NCBI RefSeq assembly: GCF_013370205.1
Contig: NZ_JABWGV010000008.1
Span: forward strand, 1-64,000
Reading direction: 5' to 3'
Length of the DNA stretch: 64,000 nt
Source: Qipengyuania atrilutea
GTDB lineage: Bacteria > Pseudomonadota > Alphaproteobacteria > Sphingomonadales > Sphingomonadaceae
Made by a program: the position numbers and the translations under genes. Below, piece after piece: positions 52,826-62,519 of the stretch. The first letter of the stretch is position 1; each line of letters opens with the position of its first letter. The notes under the pieces are model-generated. The model was not told the origin of the DNA, did no database searches, and saw only the letters and a program-made list of their open reading frames with translations.

Positions 52826-53992
52826 TTACTGCCCCCCCGTAGCCGGAGCCGGCTGCGACGACTGCTGCGAGCGGCGGCGCACTTCGGGTAGCGGCAGGTA
52901 CGGCGTCACGCCGTCGGCCTCGATAATGGTCTTGTCGGTCTTGGACAGCACGCTTTCCATCGTTTCGTAGTACAGGCGGCGGCGCGTCACTTCGGGCGCG
53001 AGCCGGTATTCAGCGTAAATCTTGTCGAAAGAAGCCGCATCACCCTGCGCGCGGGCAAGCACCTGCTGCGCATAAGCGCGGGCGCGGTTCACTTCGGTTT
53101 CGGCATTTTGCTGCGCGGCGGAAACGTCCTTGAACGCCTCGACCACGCGGGTCGGCGGATCGGTCTTCTCGATCTCGACACCCTGTACGGCGACGCCCGA
53201 GCTATACGCATCGAGAAGCGCCTGCATCCGCGTGCGGACGCGCTGCTCGATTTCCGCGCGGCCTGCACCTGACAGCACGCTGTCGAGTTCCTGTTCGGCC
53301 ACCGAAGCGCGCATCGCGGCTTCAGCCACTTCGCGCACGGTTTCTACCGGGTCGGCGAGCTGGAACTTGAACTGTTCGAGGTCGCGGATATTCCAGCGAA
53401 TGACGTAGGATAGATCGACCAGGTTCTGGTCGCCGGTCAGGATCAGTTTCTCGCTATCGTTGCCCGGCACCCGCTCGGAACGGAAAGTGCTGACGTCCAT
53501 GACATCGACGTTCTGGATCGGCCAGGGAGCCGTAAAGTTCAAACCCGGATCTAGCGTATCGGTGTATTTGCCGAAGGTCGTGACGATGCCCTTTTCCTTC
53601 GGCTCGACCTGGTGAAAGCTGGTCGACACGATCCACAGCGCTACCAGCGCGAGGATGACGAGCGGCGTCCAGCTTTTCCCACCGGGGCGCTCTGGCATCC
53701 GGAACCTTGGTCCGCCCGGACCGCCTCCGCCCATGCGGCGCGGACCTTCGGGGCCGCGGTTCTTGAAGATATCCTCGATCGAAGCGGAGCGACGCGGTTC
53801 CTCGCCCCCGCTCGGCGGAAGCCACGGGTTGCGCGGTCCGTTCTTACGCGGCGGGGTATCCGCCCGCGGTCCGCTATCGCTCCCGGCGCCGTCTGCATCG
53901 CCACTATCGTCCGCAGAGGGCTTCCCCCACGGGGTTTTCTTGCCGGCCATCGCCAGCGCAATCGTTCGTCCGAACCCGTCCATCAGTCTCAT
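52826..53992 (-). CDS. hflK: Modulator of FtsH, HflK
   Basis: The 388-residue protein has a disordered Gly/Pro/Arg-rich N-terminal region (about 20-105), one span (about 106-125) and an SPFH/band-7 domain starting with EPKEKGIVTTFGKY. A helical C-terminal part follows. It is the partner of HflC, next in the operon. ATG 53992 is chosen (MRLMDGFGRTIALAMAGKK); ATGs at 53983 and 53950 are alternatives. Confidence 0.92.
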   Translation of the reverse strand: MRLMDGFGRTIALAMAGKKTPWGKPSADDSGDADGAGSDSGPRADTPPRKNGPRNPWLPPSGGEEPRRSASIEDIFKNRGPEGPRRMGGGGPGGPRFRMPERPGGKSWTPLVILALVALWIVSTSFHQVEPKEKGIVTTFGKYTDTLDPGLNFTAPWPIQNVDVMDVSTFRSERVPGNDSEKLILTGDQNLVDLSYVIRWNIRDLEQFKFQLADPVETVREVAEAAMRASVAEQELDSVLSGAGRAEIEQRVRTRMQALLDAYSSGVAVQGVEIEKTDPPTRVVEAFKDVSAAQQNAETEVNRARAYAQQVLARAQGDAASFDKIYAEYRLAPEVTRRRLYYETMESVLSKTDKTIIEADGVTPYLPLPEVRRRSQQSSQPAPATGGQ

Positions 53993-54068
53993 ACTATCTT
54001 TATAGGGTTGGGATGGCAGAAAAACAGGGGTTGGCTTTCGCTTTTTAATGGTAGAGCGCGTGCGCACG

Positions 54069-55064
54069 ATGGCCGACGATACGATACTTTCGAAATTACG
54101 AAGCAAACTGAATACGCACGCCCCCGACCGCGTGCAGTCCGCGTCGCTGAAGGAGGCGCGGCTGCTCTTGGTGGTGGACGTTGCCGGACTGGATGAAGCG
54201 GAGCGTGATGCGCTCGCTGGCGACGTTCGCGCGGCTGCGCTTTCGCTGGACGGTGTGAGCGACGTGCAGCTTGCGATGACGGCCGAACGGGACGGGCCGC
54301 CGCCCGAACCGGCAAAGCCGCTGATGATCGCGGTAGGCTCGGGCAAAGGCGGGGTCGGCAAGTCGACGCTCACCGCCAATCTCGCGGTCGCGCTGGCGCG
54401 CCGGGGCCGCAAGGTCGGGCTGGTCGATGCCGATATTTACGGCCCCTCGCAGCCGATGCTGTTCGGCACGAGCAAGGCCAAGCCCGAAGCCGAAAACGAG
54501 AAGCTTATTCCGATCGAGAGCGAGTGCGGTGTTTCGCTCCTGTCGATGGGCCATCTGACGGCGCCCGGCAAGGCGCTGGCATGGCGCGGGCCGATGGCGG
54601 GCAAGGCGCTCGCGCAGCTTATCAATGCGCATTGGGACGCAGAGGTGCTGCTGGTCGATCTTCCCCCCGGCACCGGCGATGTGCAGATCACCATGCTGCA
54701 GCATTTCCGGCCCGACGGCGCGGTGCTCGTCTCTACGCCGCAGGATCTCGCGTTGATCGACGCGGTGCGCGCCGGGCAGCTGTTCGACCAGGGCGGCATT
54801 CCGGTGATCGGACTGGTCGAGAACATGGCGGGCTATGTCTGCCCCCACTGCGGTGAGGCTAGCGACCCGTTCGGCAGCGGCGGGATCGAGGAAGCGGCAC
54901 GGCGGCTCGAACTGCCGTTCCTGGGCCGCGTTCCGCTCTCCATCGATATCATGGCCGCGAGTGACGCGGGCACACCGCCCGCAGCTGGCGAGGGTCGCGA
55001 AGCGCAGGTCTTCGCCAATATCGCCGCCGAGCTCGAAGAATGGATCGAGGCTCGCCGCGGATGA
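54069..55064 (+). CDS. Mrp/ApbC/NBP35-type iron-sulfur carrier P-loop ATPase
   Basis: The 331-residue protein has an N-terminal MIP18-like (DUF59) domain of about 90 residues. The deviant Walker A SGKGGVGKST follows near residue 95, then DADIYGPSQP, DLPPGTGD and the cluster-binding pair CPHC. Such proteins deliver Fe-S clusters. The gene is divergent from hflK and overlaps the next, a molybdenum hydroxylase subunit, by ATGA. ATG 54069 is preferred to 54048 on family length. Confidence 0.9.
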   Translation: MADDTILSKLRSKLNTHAPDRVQSASLKEARLLLVVDVAGLDEAERDALAGDVRAAALSLDGVSDVQLAMTAERDGPPPEPAKPLMIAVGSGKGGVGKSTLTANLAVALARRGRKVGLVDADIYGPSQPMLFGTSKAKPEAENEKLIPIESECGVSLLSMGHLTAPGKALAWRGPMAGKALAQLINAHWDAEVLLVDLPPGTGDVQITMLQHFRPDGAVLVSTPQDLALIDAVRAGQLFDQGGIPVIGLVENMAGYVCPHCGEASDPFGSGGIEEAARRLELPFLGRVPLSIDIMAASDAGTPPAAGEGREAQVFANIAAELEEWIEARRG

Positions 55065-57559
55065 GCGAAGCGCCGGCCAGCCAAGCGCCGCGTATTTCGC
55101 GCCGCGGCCTGCTGATCGGAGCGGCGGCGGGCGGCGGGCTGATCGCTGCATGGATGCTCTACCCGCGCGATTATGCGGTTCCGCTCGAGCCGGGGCGGGG
55201 CGAGCACGGGTTCGGTGCATGGCTCAAGATCGCGAACAACGGCGTGGTCACGGTGGCAGTTCCGCAGCTCGAAATGGGGCAGGGGATCACGACCCTGCTG
55301 CCGCAGATCGTCGCGGTCGAGCTCGGCGCCGACTGGCGGCAGATCGCGGTCCAGCCTGCTCCGCCGAGCGGCGCCTATCCCAACGTGCCGCTCGCTGCCG
55401 AATGGGCGGAGCTCTGGGCACCGCTGTTCGCCGGTTTGGCCGATGAGCCACAGGACTGGCCCGACAGCCTCATCGCCGAGCGCTACGCCCGCTCCGAACG
55501 GTTTGGCGCAACCGCGTGGGGCACGTCTCTTGCCGCCTTCGAGCAGCCCTGCCGCGAGGCTGCGGCATCGGCGCGGGCCATGCTGGCGATGGCCGCGGCA
55601 GAGCGTTGGGGTGTCACGTGGGAGGAATGCACGGCCGAAGACGGCTTCATCGTGAACGGCGCTCGGCGCGCGTCGTTCGGGGAGCTCGCTAGCGAAGCGG
55701 CCTCCTTCGATCCGCCCGATCCGCCGCCGCTCTTTCCCGAACCCGTCAGCGAACAGCCCGAAGCCTTCGGTGCGCCCGGTGCCGCGGCATTCCCGCGGCT
55801 CGACCTGCCTGCAAAGGTCGACGGTACGTTCCAGTTCTCCGCCGACATTCGCCTGCCGCACATGGTTCATGCCAGCATCCGTCACGGCGTTCCGGGCCGC
55901 CCATTTCTCGAAAGTTTCGAGGAAAGCCGGGTCGCGGGCGTTCGCAGTCTGGTCGGCGTCGTGGAATCGAAACGCTGGCTCGCCGCCGCGGCGAGCGACT
56001 GGTGGGGCGCCGAGCGCGCGCTCGAACTCATGCGCCCGCGTTTCAGCGGTCCCGACCCCGTCGACAGCGCCCGGATGACCGAGATGCTGTCGATCGCGAT
56101 CGACAGCGAGGATCCGCATGTGATCGAAACACGCGGCGAACCGGGGGAGCTTAACGCGCCATCCGACTATTCCGCGCGTTACGAGATTGCTCCAGCGGTT
56201 CATGCGGCCCTCGAAACGGCAAGCGCTACAGCGCGATACCGCGACGGCAAGCTGGAGCTCTGGATCGCCGCGCAGGCTCCCGAACATGCGCGCGCGGCGG
56301 CAGCGAAAGCTGTGGGATTGCCGCTGTCCGATGTGGTGCTCTACCCGATGCCCGCCGGTGGAAGTTTCGATGCGCGCCTGAGCCATATCCACGCGATCGA
56401 GGCAGCGCAGATCGCAGTCGCTCTCGGCCGTCCGGTGCAGCTTACCTGGCCGCGCCGGCAGGAGATGCTCGCCGTGCCGATGCGCCCCCCTGCGCTGATC
56501 GATGTGACGGCGCGGCTCGCGGGGGGCGGCAGCGCGCGGGTCGATACGCTGCGCACCCGGATCGCGGTTCCGCCGACCATGCGCGAGTTCGGCCACCGAC
56601 TGTTCGACAATGCGACGCCCGAAAGCGCGATCGACAGCGCGAAAGGTGAAGCTGATCCGCTCGCGGTCGCAGGCGCGATGCCGGTTTACGACATTCCGAA
56701 CGTCGCGGTCGAACACGTGCCGGTGACGCTGCCGCTCCAGACCGGGCCGATGCGCGGGCGGGCGCACGGCTACACCTGTTTCGCGACCGAATGCTTCATC
56801 GACGAACTTGCCGCCCGCGCAGGCAGCGAACCGCTGTCTTACCGCATGACCATGCTGGGCAGCGATCCGCTGATGGCCGTGCTGCTGCGCCGCGTCGCGG
56901 GCATGGCGCAGTGGGACGGAGGCAGGCGCTCCGCCGGATCGCGCAACGACGGACAGGGGCTGGCGTGTCTCAAGATGGGGGGCGGCGGCGCGGAGGGCGA
57001 GGGGCGCATCGCTTGCGTCGCCGAAGCCCGTCCCGGACCGGGCGGGATCGAGGTCGTGCGCCTGTTCGCGGCGGCGGAGATCGGGCGGATCGTCAATCTC
57101 GACATCGCGCGCCAGCAGATCGAAGGCGGCCTCGTCTACGGTCTCGGTCTCGCGCTCGGCTCCAGCCCGGTGATGACCGGCGGCGTCCCGGAAAGCGCGC
57201 GGCTTGCCGACCTCAACCTTCCGCGCCTCCGCAGCACGCCGCAGATCGAGGTGGCTTTCGTTCCGGGAAGCGCGGCTGCCTTCGATCCGGGCGAGCTGGG
57301 TGTTGGCGTCGTCGCTCCGGCGGTCGCCAATGCGGTGTTCGCCGCGACCGGCACGCGCATCCGTACTCTCCCGCTCACGAGGGGAATGACGGTGCGCAAT
57401 ACGGAAGTAGAGGAACCGGCGGCCGAGCAAACGCCGCAAACCGAAGAGATCGAGGAAATGCCCGATGACGCGCCGGAGAACGCCGGTCCGGGCGAGGATA
57501 CTACCAACGAGGACGGGTCGAGCGGCGCGGATGCGGGTATCGAGGAAGGAATAGTATGA
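55061..57559 (+). CDS. Molybdopterin-binding subunit of xanthine-oxidase family (IorB-like), Tat exported
   Basis: The 832-residue protein has a twin-arginine signal (SRRGLLIGAAAGGG near residue 13) and a xanthine-dehydrogenase-like molybdopterin domain close to isoquinoline 1-oxidoreductase beta subunits (LEMGQGITTLLPQIVAVELG near 65, QTGPMRGRAHG near 560). The C-terminus has a very acidic tail of about 50 residues. IorB enzymes normally have a small [2Fe-2S] subunit encoded next door, but here the neighbours are mrp (ATGA overlap) and hemH (ATGA overlap). The electron-transfer partner must be elsewhere or absent. Likely a periplasmic aldehyde or N-heterocycle oxidase. Confidence 0.85.
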   Translation: MSEAPASQAPRISRRGLLIGAAAGGGLIAAWMLYPRDYAVPLEPGRGEHGFGAWLKIANNGVVTVAVPQLEMGQGITTLLPQIVAVELGADWRQIAVQPAPPSGAYPNVPLAAEWAELWAPLFAGLADEPQDWPDSLIAERYARSERFGATAWGTSLAAFEQPCREAAASARAMLAMAAAERWGVTWEECTAEDGFIVNGARRASFGELASEAASFDPPDPPPLFPEPVSEQPEAFGAPGAAAFPRLDLPAKVDGTFQFSADIRLPHMVHASIRHGVPGRPFLESFEESRVAGVRSLVGVVESKRWLAAAASDWWGAERALELMRPRFSGPDPVDSARMTEMLSIAIDSEDPHVIETRGEPGELNAPSDYSARYEIAPAVHAALETASATARYRDGKLELWIAAQAPEHARAAAAKAVGLPLSDVVLYPMPAGGSFDARLSHIHAIEAAQIAVALGRPVQLTWPRRQEMLAVPMRPPALIDVTARLAGGGSARVDTLRTRIAVPPTMREFGHRLFDNATPESAIDSAKGEADPLAVAGAMPVYDIPNVAVEHVPVTLPLQTGPMRGRAHGYTCFATECFIDELAARAGSEPLSYRMTMLGSDPLMAVLLRRVAGMAQWDGGRRSAGSRNDGQGLACLKMGGGGAEGEGRIACVAEARPGPGGIEVVRLFAAAEIGRIVNLDIARQQIEGGLVYGLGLALGSSPVMTGGVPESARLADLNLPRLRSTPQIEVAFVPGSAAAFDPGELGVGVVAPAVANAVFAATGTRIRTLPLTRGMTVRNTEVEEPAAEQTPQTEEIEEMPDDAPENAGPGEDTTNEDGSSGADAGIEEGIV

Positions 57560-58593
57560 CCTGGCAGGAACAGCAGCTTCCATCGGATCACCCGCAGGTC
57601 CGGAGCGGGCGCGTCGGCGTGCTGCTCGTCAATCTTGGGACGCCCGACGCCGCGACACCGAAGGCGGTGAAGCGCTACCTAGCGGAGTTTCTCTCGGACC
57701 GCCGCGTCATCGAAATCCCGCCGATCGCCTGGCAGCCGATCCTGCGCGGCATCATCCTCAACGTCCGCCCGAAGAAGTCGGCAGCTGCCTACATCAAGGT
57801 CTGGACCGACAAAGGCTCGCCGCTCGCCGCGATCACGGCGAACCAGGCGGAAAAGCTGCAGCCCGTCTTAGGCGAAGCGGCGCAGGTGGACTGGGCCATG
57901 CGCTACGGCAACCCGTCCATCGAGAGCAAGCTGACCGCGATGAAGGATGCGGGCTGCGACCGGATACTCGTGGCGCCGCTCTATCCGCAATACTGCGCGG
58001 CGACGACTGCGACCGTGGTCGACAAGGTGGGCGAGGTGCTGGCCGCCATGCGCTGGCAGCCGACTATCCGCACCCTTCCGCCCTATCATGACGATCCGCA
58101 TTACATCGGCGCGCTAGCGAGCGATATTTCCGAGCAGCTAGGCACGCTCGCCTATACCCCCGAAGTGCTGCTGCTCTCCTTCCACGGGATGCCGCAGCGC
58201 ACGCTGGAACTGGGCGATCCCTATCACTGCCATTGCCGAAAGACCGCGCGGCTGCTCGAAGCGAAGCTGCGCGCGGACGGTTTGATCGGTAGCGACATGC
58301 GGGTGGAAACGAGTTTCCAGTCCCGCTTCGGCCCAGCGAAATGGCTGGAGCCGGCGACCGATGCGACGCTCGAACGCGAGGCGGCTTCCGGAACGCGCCG
58401 GATCGCGCTGGCCGCACCGGGCTTTGCCGCCGACTGCGTCGAGACGCTGGAGGAACTCGCCATCGAAGGGCGCAAGCAGTTCGAGGAGGCTGGCGGAACG
58501 GACTTCGCTGTGCTCACCTGCCTCAATACGACCGAGCCCGGAATGGCGATGCTGGAAGCAATCGTCAGGCGCGAACTCGCAGGCTGGATTTAA
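57556..58593 (+). CDS. hemH: Ferrochelatase
   Basis: The 345-residue protein has the ferrochelatase motifs VLLVNLGTPDA near residue 15, PLYPQY near 139 and the metal-site LLSFHGMPQR near 203. Late acidic and conserved segments follow (FQSRFGPAKWLEPATD near 255). It inserts Fe2+ into protoporphyrin IX. The start overlaps the molybdenum-enzyme gene by ATGA, and a haem-using P450 gene follows 68 bases downstream. Confidence 0.95.
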   Translation: MTWQEQQLPSDHPQVRSGRVGVLLVNLGTPDAATPKAVKRYLAEFLSDRRVIEIPPIAWQPILRGIILNVRPKKSAAAYIKVWTDKGSPLAAITANQAEKLQPVLGEAAQVDWAMRYGNPSIESKLTAMKDAGCDRILVAPLYPQYCAATTATVVDKVGEVLAAMRWQPTIRTLPPYHDDPHYIGALASDISEQLGTLAYTPEVLLLSFHGMPQRTLELGDPYHCHCRKTARLLEAKLRADGLIGSDMRVETSFQSRFGPAKWLEPATDATLEREAASGTRRIALAAPGFAADCVETLEELAIEGRKQFEEAGGTDFAVLTCLNTTEPGMAMLEAIVRRELAGWI

Positions 58594-58661
58594 CGGCGCG
58601 GTTACATTAGTAAGATAGGTAGCGAAACGAAACCGATACCTCAGGACCGGACACGACAGCA

Positions 58662-60038
58662 ATGGCCACTCAGCTAGCAGATCCGCATACCGCGCCCGCG
58701 ATGGGCGCGCGCCCGATCTCCGGCGACAAGCTGGAGCATATTCCCGGCGCGGATGGGCTGCCGCTAGTCGGCACGACCTTCGCGGTTCTCAGCGATCCGC
58801 CCGAATTCGCGCGGCGGATGCTGGCGCGCTACGGCAAGGTCTACAAGGTCAATAGCTTCGGCTACTACACTGTCAGTCTGATCGGACCGGAAGCGAACGA
58901 ACTCGTCCTGTTCGACCGCGAGAAACTGTTCTCGAGCGAGGCGGGCTGGGGTCCGGTGCTCGACCAGCTATTCCCACGCGGGCTGATGCTGCTGGATTTC
59001 GAGCAGCACCGCGCGGACCGGCGCGCGCTCTCGATCGCGTTCAAGCCTGCGCCGATGAAGCATTACGCCGAGACGCTCGACCGCGGCATGGCGAAGGGCG
59101 TTACCGCTTGGGGTCCGGGCGAGATGGAGTTCTACCCGGCGATCAAGAAGCTGACGCTGGAGCTTGCCGCCGACAGCTTCATCGGCCTGCCGTTCGGACC
59201 CGAGGCAGACGCGATTAACACCGCCTTCGTCGACATGGTGCAGGCCTCGGTCGCGCCGATCCGCAAGCCGCTGCCCTTCACGGCGATGGGCCGCGGGGCG
59301 AAGGGCCGCAAGTTCCTGAAGGACTGGTTCGGGCGTGAGACATTGCGCCGGCGCGAGGGGCCGGAAGGGCCGGACATGTTCAGCCAGTTCGCCCGCGCGC
59401 GCCGCGAGGACGGCGAACTCCTTACCGTGGACGAAGTGACCGACCACATGAACTTCCTGATGATGGCGGCGCACGACACCATCACCAGCAGCGCGACGAC
59501 GCTGATCTGGCAGCTTGCCGAACATCCAGAATGGCAGGAAAAGCTGCGCGGGGAAGCCGCCGCGCTGCTCGATGAGGAAGGCAATCTGCCCGAAGCGGCG
59601 CTCGGCAAAATGGACCTGACCGAAATGGCCTTCAAGGAAGCGCTGCGCTTCATGCCGCCGGTTCCCTCGATCCCGCGCCGCGCGCTGCGCGATTTCGAAT
59701 ACGGCGGCTATACGATCCCCGCGGGAACGCAGGTGTCGGTCAGCCCCGGCGCGACGCATTACCTGGAAGAATACTGGCCCGAACCCGAAAAGTTCGATCC
59801 GATGCGTTTCACACCCGAAGCGGCGAAGGGGCGGCACAAATACGCTTGGGTTCCCTTCGGCGGCGGCGCGCACATGTGCCTCGGCCTGCATTTCGCCTAC
59901 ATGCAGGTGAAGATCCTGACCGCGCATCTACTGACCCGTTACCGGGTGGAAATCGCGGAAGGTTACGAGCCGGACTGGCAGGCCTGGCCGATACCGAAGC
60001 CGAAAGACGGTCTGAAGGTTACGCTGACGGCGCTTTGA
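58662..60038 (+). CDS. Cytochrome P450
   Basis: This 458-residue soluble-type P450 has the I-helix oxygen-binding AAHDTITSS near residue 267, the K-helix ExxR in KEALR near 327, and the haem loop FGGGAHMCLG with Cys406 as iron ligand. No membrane anchor is seen. The sequence style resembles the CYP51/CYP26/CYP120-like bacterial group that acts on sterols, terpenoids or retinoids. No ferredoxin or reductase gene adjoins, so redox partners are elsewhere. It sits just after hemH. Confidence 0.9.
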   Translation: MATQLADPHTAPAMGARPISGDKLEHIPGADGLPLVGTTFAVLSDPPEFARRMLARYGKVYKVNSFGYYTVSLIGPEANELVLFDREKLFSSEAGWGPVLDQLFPRGLMLLDFEQHRADRRALSIAFKPAPMKHYAETLDRGMAKGVTAWGPGEMEFYPAIKKLTLELAADSFIGLPFGPEADAINTAFVDMVQASVAPIRKPLPFTAMGRGAKGRKFLKDWFGRETLRRREGPEGPDMFSQFARARREDGELLTVDEVTDHMNFLMMAAHDTITSSATTLIWQLAEHPEWQEKLRGEAAALLDEEGNLPEAALGKMDLTEMAFKEALRFMPPVPSIPRRALRDFEYGGYTIPAGTQVSVSPGATHYLEEYWPEPEKFDPMRFTPEAAKGRHKYAWVPFGGGAHMCLGLHFAYMQVKILTAHLLTRYRVEIAEGYEPDWQAWPIPKPKDGLKVTLTAL

Positions 60039-60148
60039 AGAATCGGTTGCGCAGCAACCGCAAGGGCGACCGCCCGCCCGCAGCGACGCGATCTATGATC
60101 GCATGAGCGAGGATTTCGCGCGCCCGGATGGGCGTGCGGAACGAAGAC

Positions 60149-60316
60149 TCAAAAATCTATCGCGATGCCCTTCAACACCCAGTCGCCGTAGCGCGTCGGG
60201 CTGAGACCTTGCGGATCGTCCGTCTTTTCCATCGGTTCGGGCTTGGGCGCCGGATCGTTCGTCCAATGCGCGGGCTTCGCGAAATTCTCCGGCCGTTTGG
60301 TAGCGCGTTTGGTCAT
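60149..60316 (-). CDS. DUF1674 protein (SdhAF4-like)
   Basis: The 55-residue protein ends with PTRYGDWVLKGIAIDF, the DUF1674 C-terminal signature shared with the succinate dehydrogenase assembly factor 4. The N-terminus is basic and Pro-rich. ATG 60316 is chosen since the family is short. It is divergent from rsmB, an arrangement common in alphaproteobacteria. Predicted to help flavination or assembly of SdhA. Confidence 0.85.
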   Translation of the reverse strand: MTKRATKRPENFAKPAHWTNDPAPKPEPMEKTDDPQGLSPTRYGDWVLKGIAIDF

Positions 60317-60372
60317 ACCTCTTAAATGCGTGCGCTGGCGCTTGGTTTCAATCGCGGATAGAGGCGCAGTCC

Positions 60373-61653
60373 ATGCCAAAACCGCAACAGTCCGTTCCCG
60401 GCCTTCCCGCCCGCCAGGCCGCGCTACGCCTGCTCGATGCCGTTCTGCGCCGCGGAGAGACGCTTGATCAAGCCTATCCGCACGCGGTCCAGCGGGTCGG
60501 CGAGTTCGCGGACAAGGCGCTGGCGCGGGCGATCGCGAGCGAGGCGCTCAGGTGGCTGACCGATCTCGACGCGCTCATTGACGGCGCGACGCAGCGCAAT
60601 CTTCCGGGTGACGCCAAGGCGCGCAGCGTGCTGCGGATCATGTGCGCGCAGTGGCTGCGCCTCGATACGCCGCCCCATGCGGTGATCGCGACGGGGCTGC
60701 CGCTGCTCGAAGGCGGACCGCGCCGGCTAGCGCACGGCGTGTTCTCGGCATTGGTAAAGCGTGAGGTTCGGCTTCCTGAAGCGCCAAGTTTGCCGGAAGC
60801 GGTGCGGGAGCGCTGGGGCGAGAAGGCCGATGCGATCGCTGCTGGAATGGCGCTTCCGCCGCCGCTCGACCTGTCGCTCCGCGATCCTGCCGCGACCGAA
60901 GAGTGGACCGAAAAGCTGGGCGCCGTATCGCTCGCACCCGGCCATCTGCGTTTGCCGCGCGGGCAATCGGTCGAGACGCTCGAAGGTTATGGGAAGGGCG
61001 CATGGTGGGCGCAGGATTTGGCTGCGCGCTTGCCGGCGAGTTTGCTGGGACCGGGCGAGGGCAGGCGTGTGCTCGACCTGTGCGCCGCGCCCGGCGGTAA
61101 GACACTGCAGCTTGCGGCAGCCGGGTGGCAGGTCACGGCGCTCGACATTTCGAAACGGCGGCTGGAGCGGGTGCGCGAGAACCTCGACCGCACCGGCCTC
61201 GAGGCGGAGATCGTGCGCGCCGATGCGCTGAAGTGGCGGCCGAAACTGGAAGACGGCAGCGAGGCCGTGTTCGACGCCGTCCTGCTCGACGCGCCCTGCA
61301 CCGCGACCGGCACGCTGCGCCGCCATCCCGATGTCATCCACCGAATTGGACCGCGCCAGATCGAGCACTTGACGCAGTTGCAGGCGGACTTGCTGGCGCG
61401 CGCGGCGGACTGGGTGAAGCCGGGAGGAACGCTGGTCTATGCGGTGTGCTCGCTGGAGCGCGAGGAGGGTGAGGCGCAGGCGGAGGCGTTTGACGCGGAA
61501 GGTGCGATGATGCCGCTACCCGTTAACGCAAGTGAGTTGCCGGACGTTCTGCCCGCCGAAGCGAGCGAAGACGGCTATCTGCGCACGCATCCCGGTATGC
61601 TGGCGGAACAAGGCGGGCTGGACGGCTTCTTCGCCGCGCGCTGGCAGAAGTAG
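60373..61653 (+). CDS. rsmB: 16S rRNA m5C967 methyltransferase RsmB-like
   Basis: The 426-residue protein has an N-terminal NusB-like helical domain (about 10-130). A SAM domain follows with DLCAAPGGKT near 236, LDAPCTATGTLRRHPD near 305 (PC cysteine) and VYAVCSLEREEGE near 357 (catalytic cysteine). These are the two cysteine motifs of RNA m5C methyltransferases. The substrate is taken from the RsmB group by the NusB-like domain. Confidence 0.9.
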   Translation: MPKPQQSVPGLPARQAALRLLDAVLRRGETLDQAYPHAVQRVGEFADKALARAIASEALRWLTDLDALIDGATQRNLPGDAKARSVLRIMCAQWLRLDTPPHAVIATGLPLLEGGPRRLAHGVFSALVKREVRLPEAPSLPEAVRERWGEKADAIAAGMALPPPLDLSLRDPAATEEWTEKLGAVSLAPGHLRLPRGQSVETLEGYGKGAWWAQDLAARLPASLLGPGEGRRVLDLCAAPGGKTLQLAAAGWQVTALDISKRRLERVRENLDRTGLEAEIVRADALKWRPKLEDGSEAVFDAVLLDAPCTATGTLRRHPDVIHRIGPRQIEHLTQLQADLLARAADWVKPGGTLVYAVCSLEREEGEAQAEAFDAEGAMMPLPVNASELPDVLPAEASEDGYLRTHPGMLAEQGGLDGFFAARWQK

Positions 61654-61842
61654 CTAGCGCGCTGTCCTACTTCGGCCCGGTTGTGCCAGTCATTTCGTAT
61701 GACCGGCGCATCCGACCCCAACTTGCTTCAGCACTCGCAGAAAAGCCTGCCGAACCGCGCAATTTTAGAACCCTTGGACCGTGTTCCATGTGTTCCATCC
61801 TGTAGGACACCGCGCGGCGCGGTCAGGCTGACGCGAAGCGAA

Positions 61843-62385
61843 TCAGGCGTCCTGCTTCACCTTGTTCTGGAAGCTCTTGCGCAGCTTCATCAGCTTGGGC
61901 GGGATGACCGCGAGGCAGTACGGATTGCGCTTGCCTTCGCCTTCCCAGTACTCCTGATGATAGTCCTCGGCAGCATACCACTCGCTCGCATCCTCGATCG
62001 TCGTGACGACCTTGCCGTCATTGTCCGCATTGGCGCGCTCGATCGCGGCTTCGGCTTCGGCGCGCTGTTCGTCGTCCGCCGGGAAGATGGCGGAGCGGTA
62101 CTGCGTGCCGACATCGTTGCCCTGCCGGTTAAGCTGGGTCGGATCGTGTGTGCCGAAGTGCACATCGTAAATCTCGGCAAGCGAGATCGTGTCGGGATCG
62201 AAGGTCACGCGGATCGCCTCGGCATGGCCGGTGCGTCCGCTGCACACTTCCTTGTAAGTCGGGCTGGGCGTGTCGCCGCCGATGTAGCCGCTCTCGACGT
62301 CGGTCACGCCGACCACGTCCTTGAACACCGCTTCGGTGCACCAGAAGCACCCGCCGGCGATGATCGCCTGTTTGGTATCTGCCAT
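61843..62385 (-). CDS. msrA: Peptide-methionine (S)-S-oxide reductase MsrA
   Basis: This 180-residue MsrA starts with GGCFWCTEAVF (Cys13 catalytic, Cys16) and has GYIGGDTPSPTYKEVCSGRTGHAEA, DPTQLNRQGNDVGTQYRS and YHQEYW. It reduces methionine-S-sulfoxide. It lies apart from msrB (47359-47775), so the two are separately transcribed. Confidence 0.95.
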   Translation of the reverse strand: MADTKQAIIAGGCFWCTEAVFKDVVGVTDVESGYIGGDTPSPTYKEVCSGRTGHAEAIRVTFDPDTISLAEIYDVHFGTHDPTQLNRQGNDVGTQYRSAIFPADDEQRAEAEAAIERANADNDGKVVTTIEDASEWYAAEDYHQEYWEGEGKRNPYCLAVIPPKLMKLRKSFQNKVKQDA

Positions 62386-62519
62386 GAGTTCGTATCTCCT
62401 TTACTGTTGGAGATAGGAACGAGGTCGCGCCATGAAAGGGTCCGGCTTGCCTTGGCCGGGTTCGCGGCTACAACATCGGGCAGCCAATCATTGCCCGAAA
62501 CTTCGAAGGAACCTGCCCC

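Noticed and set aside
54833-57583. 916-codon minus-strand frame opposite the molybdenum hydroxylase subunit
   Set aside because: Antisense shadow in high-GC DNA. Arg/His-rich composition and no domain.
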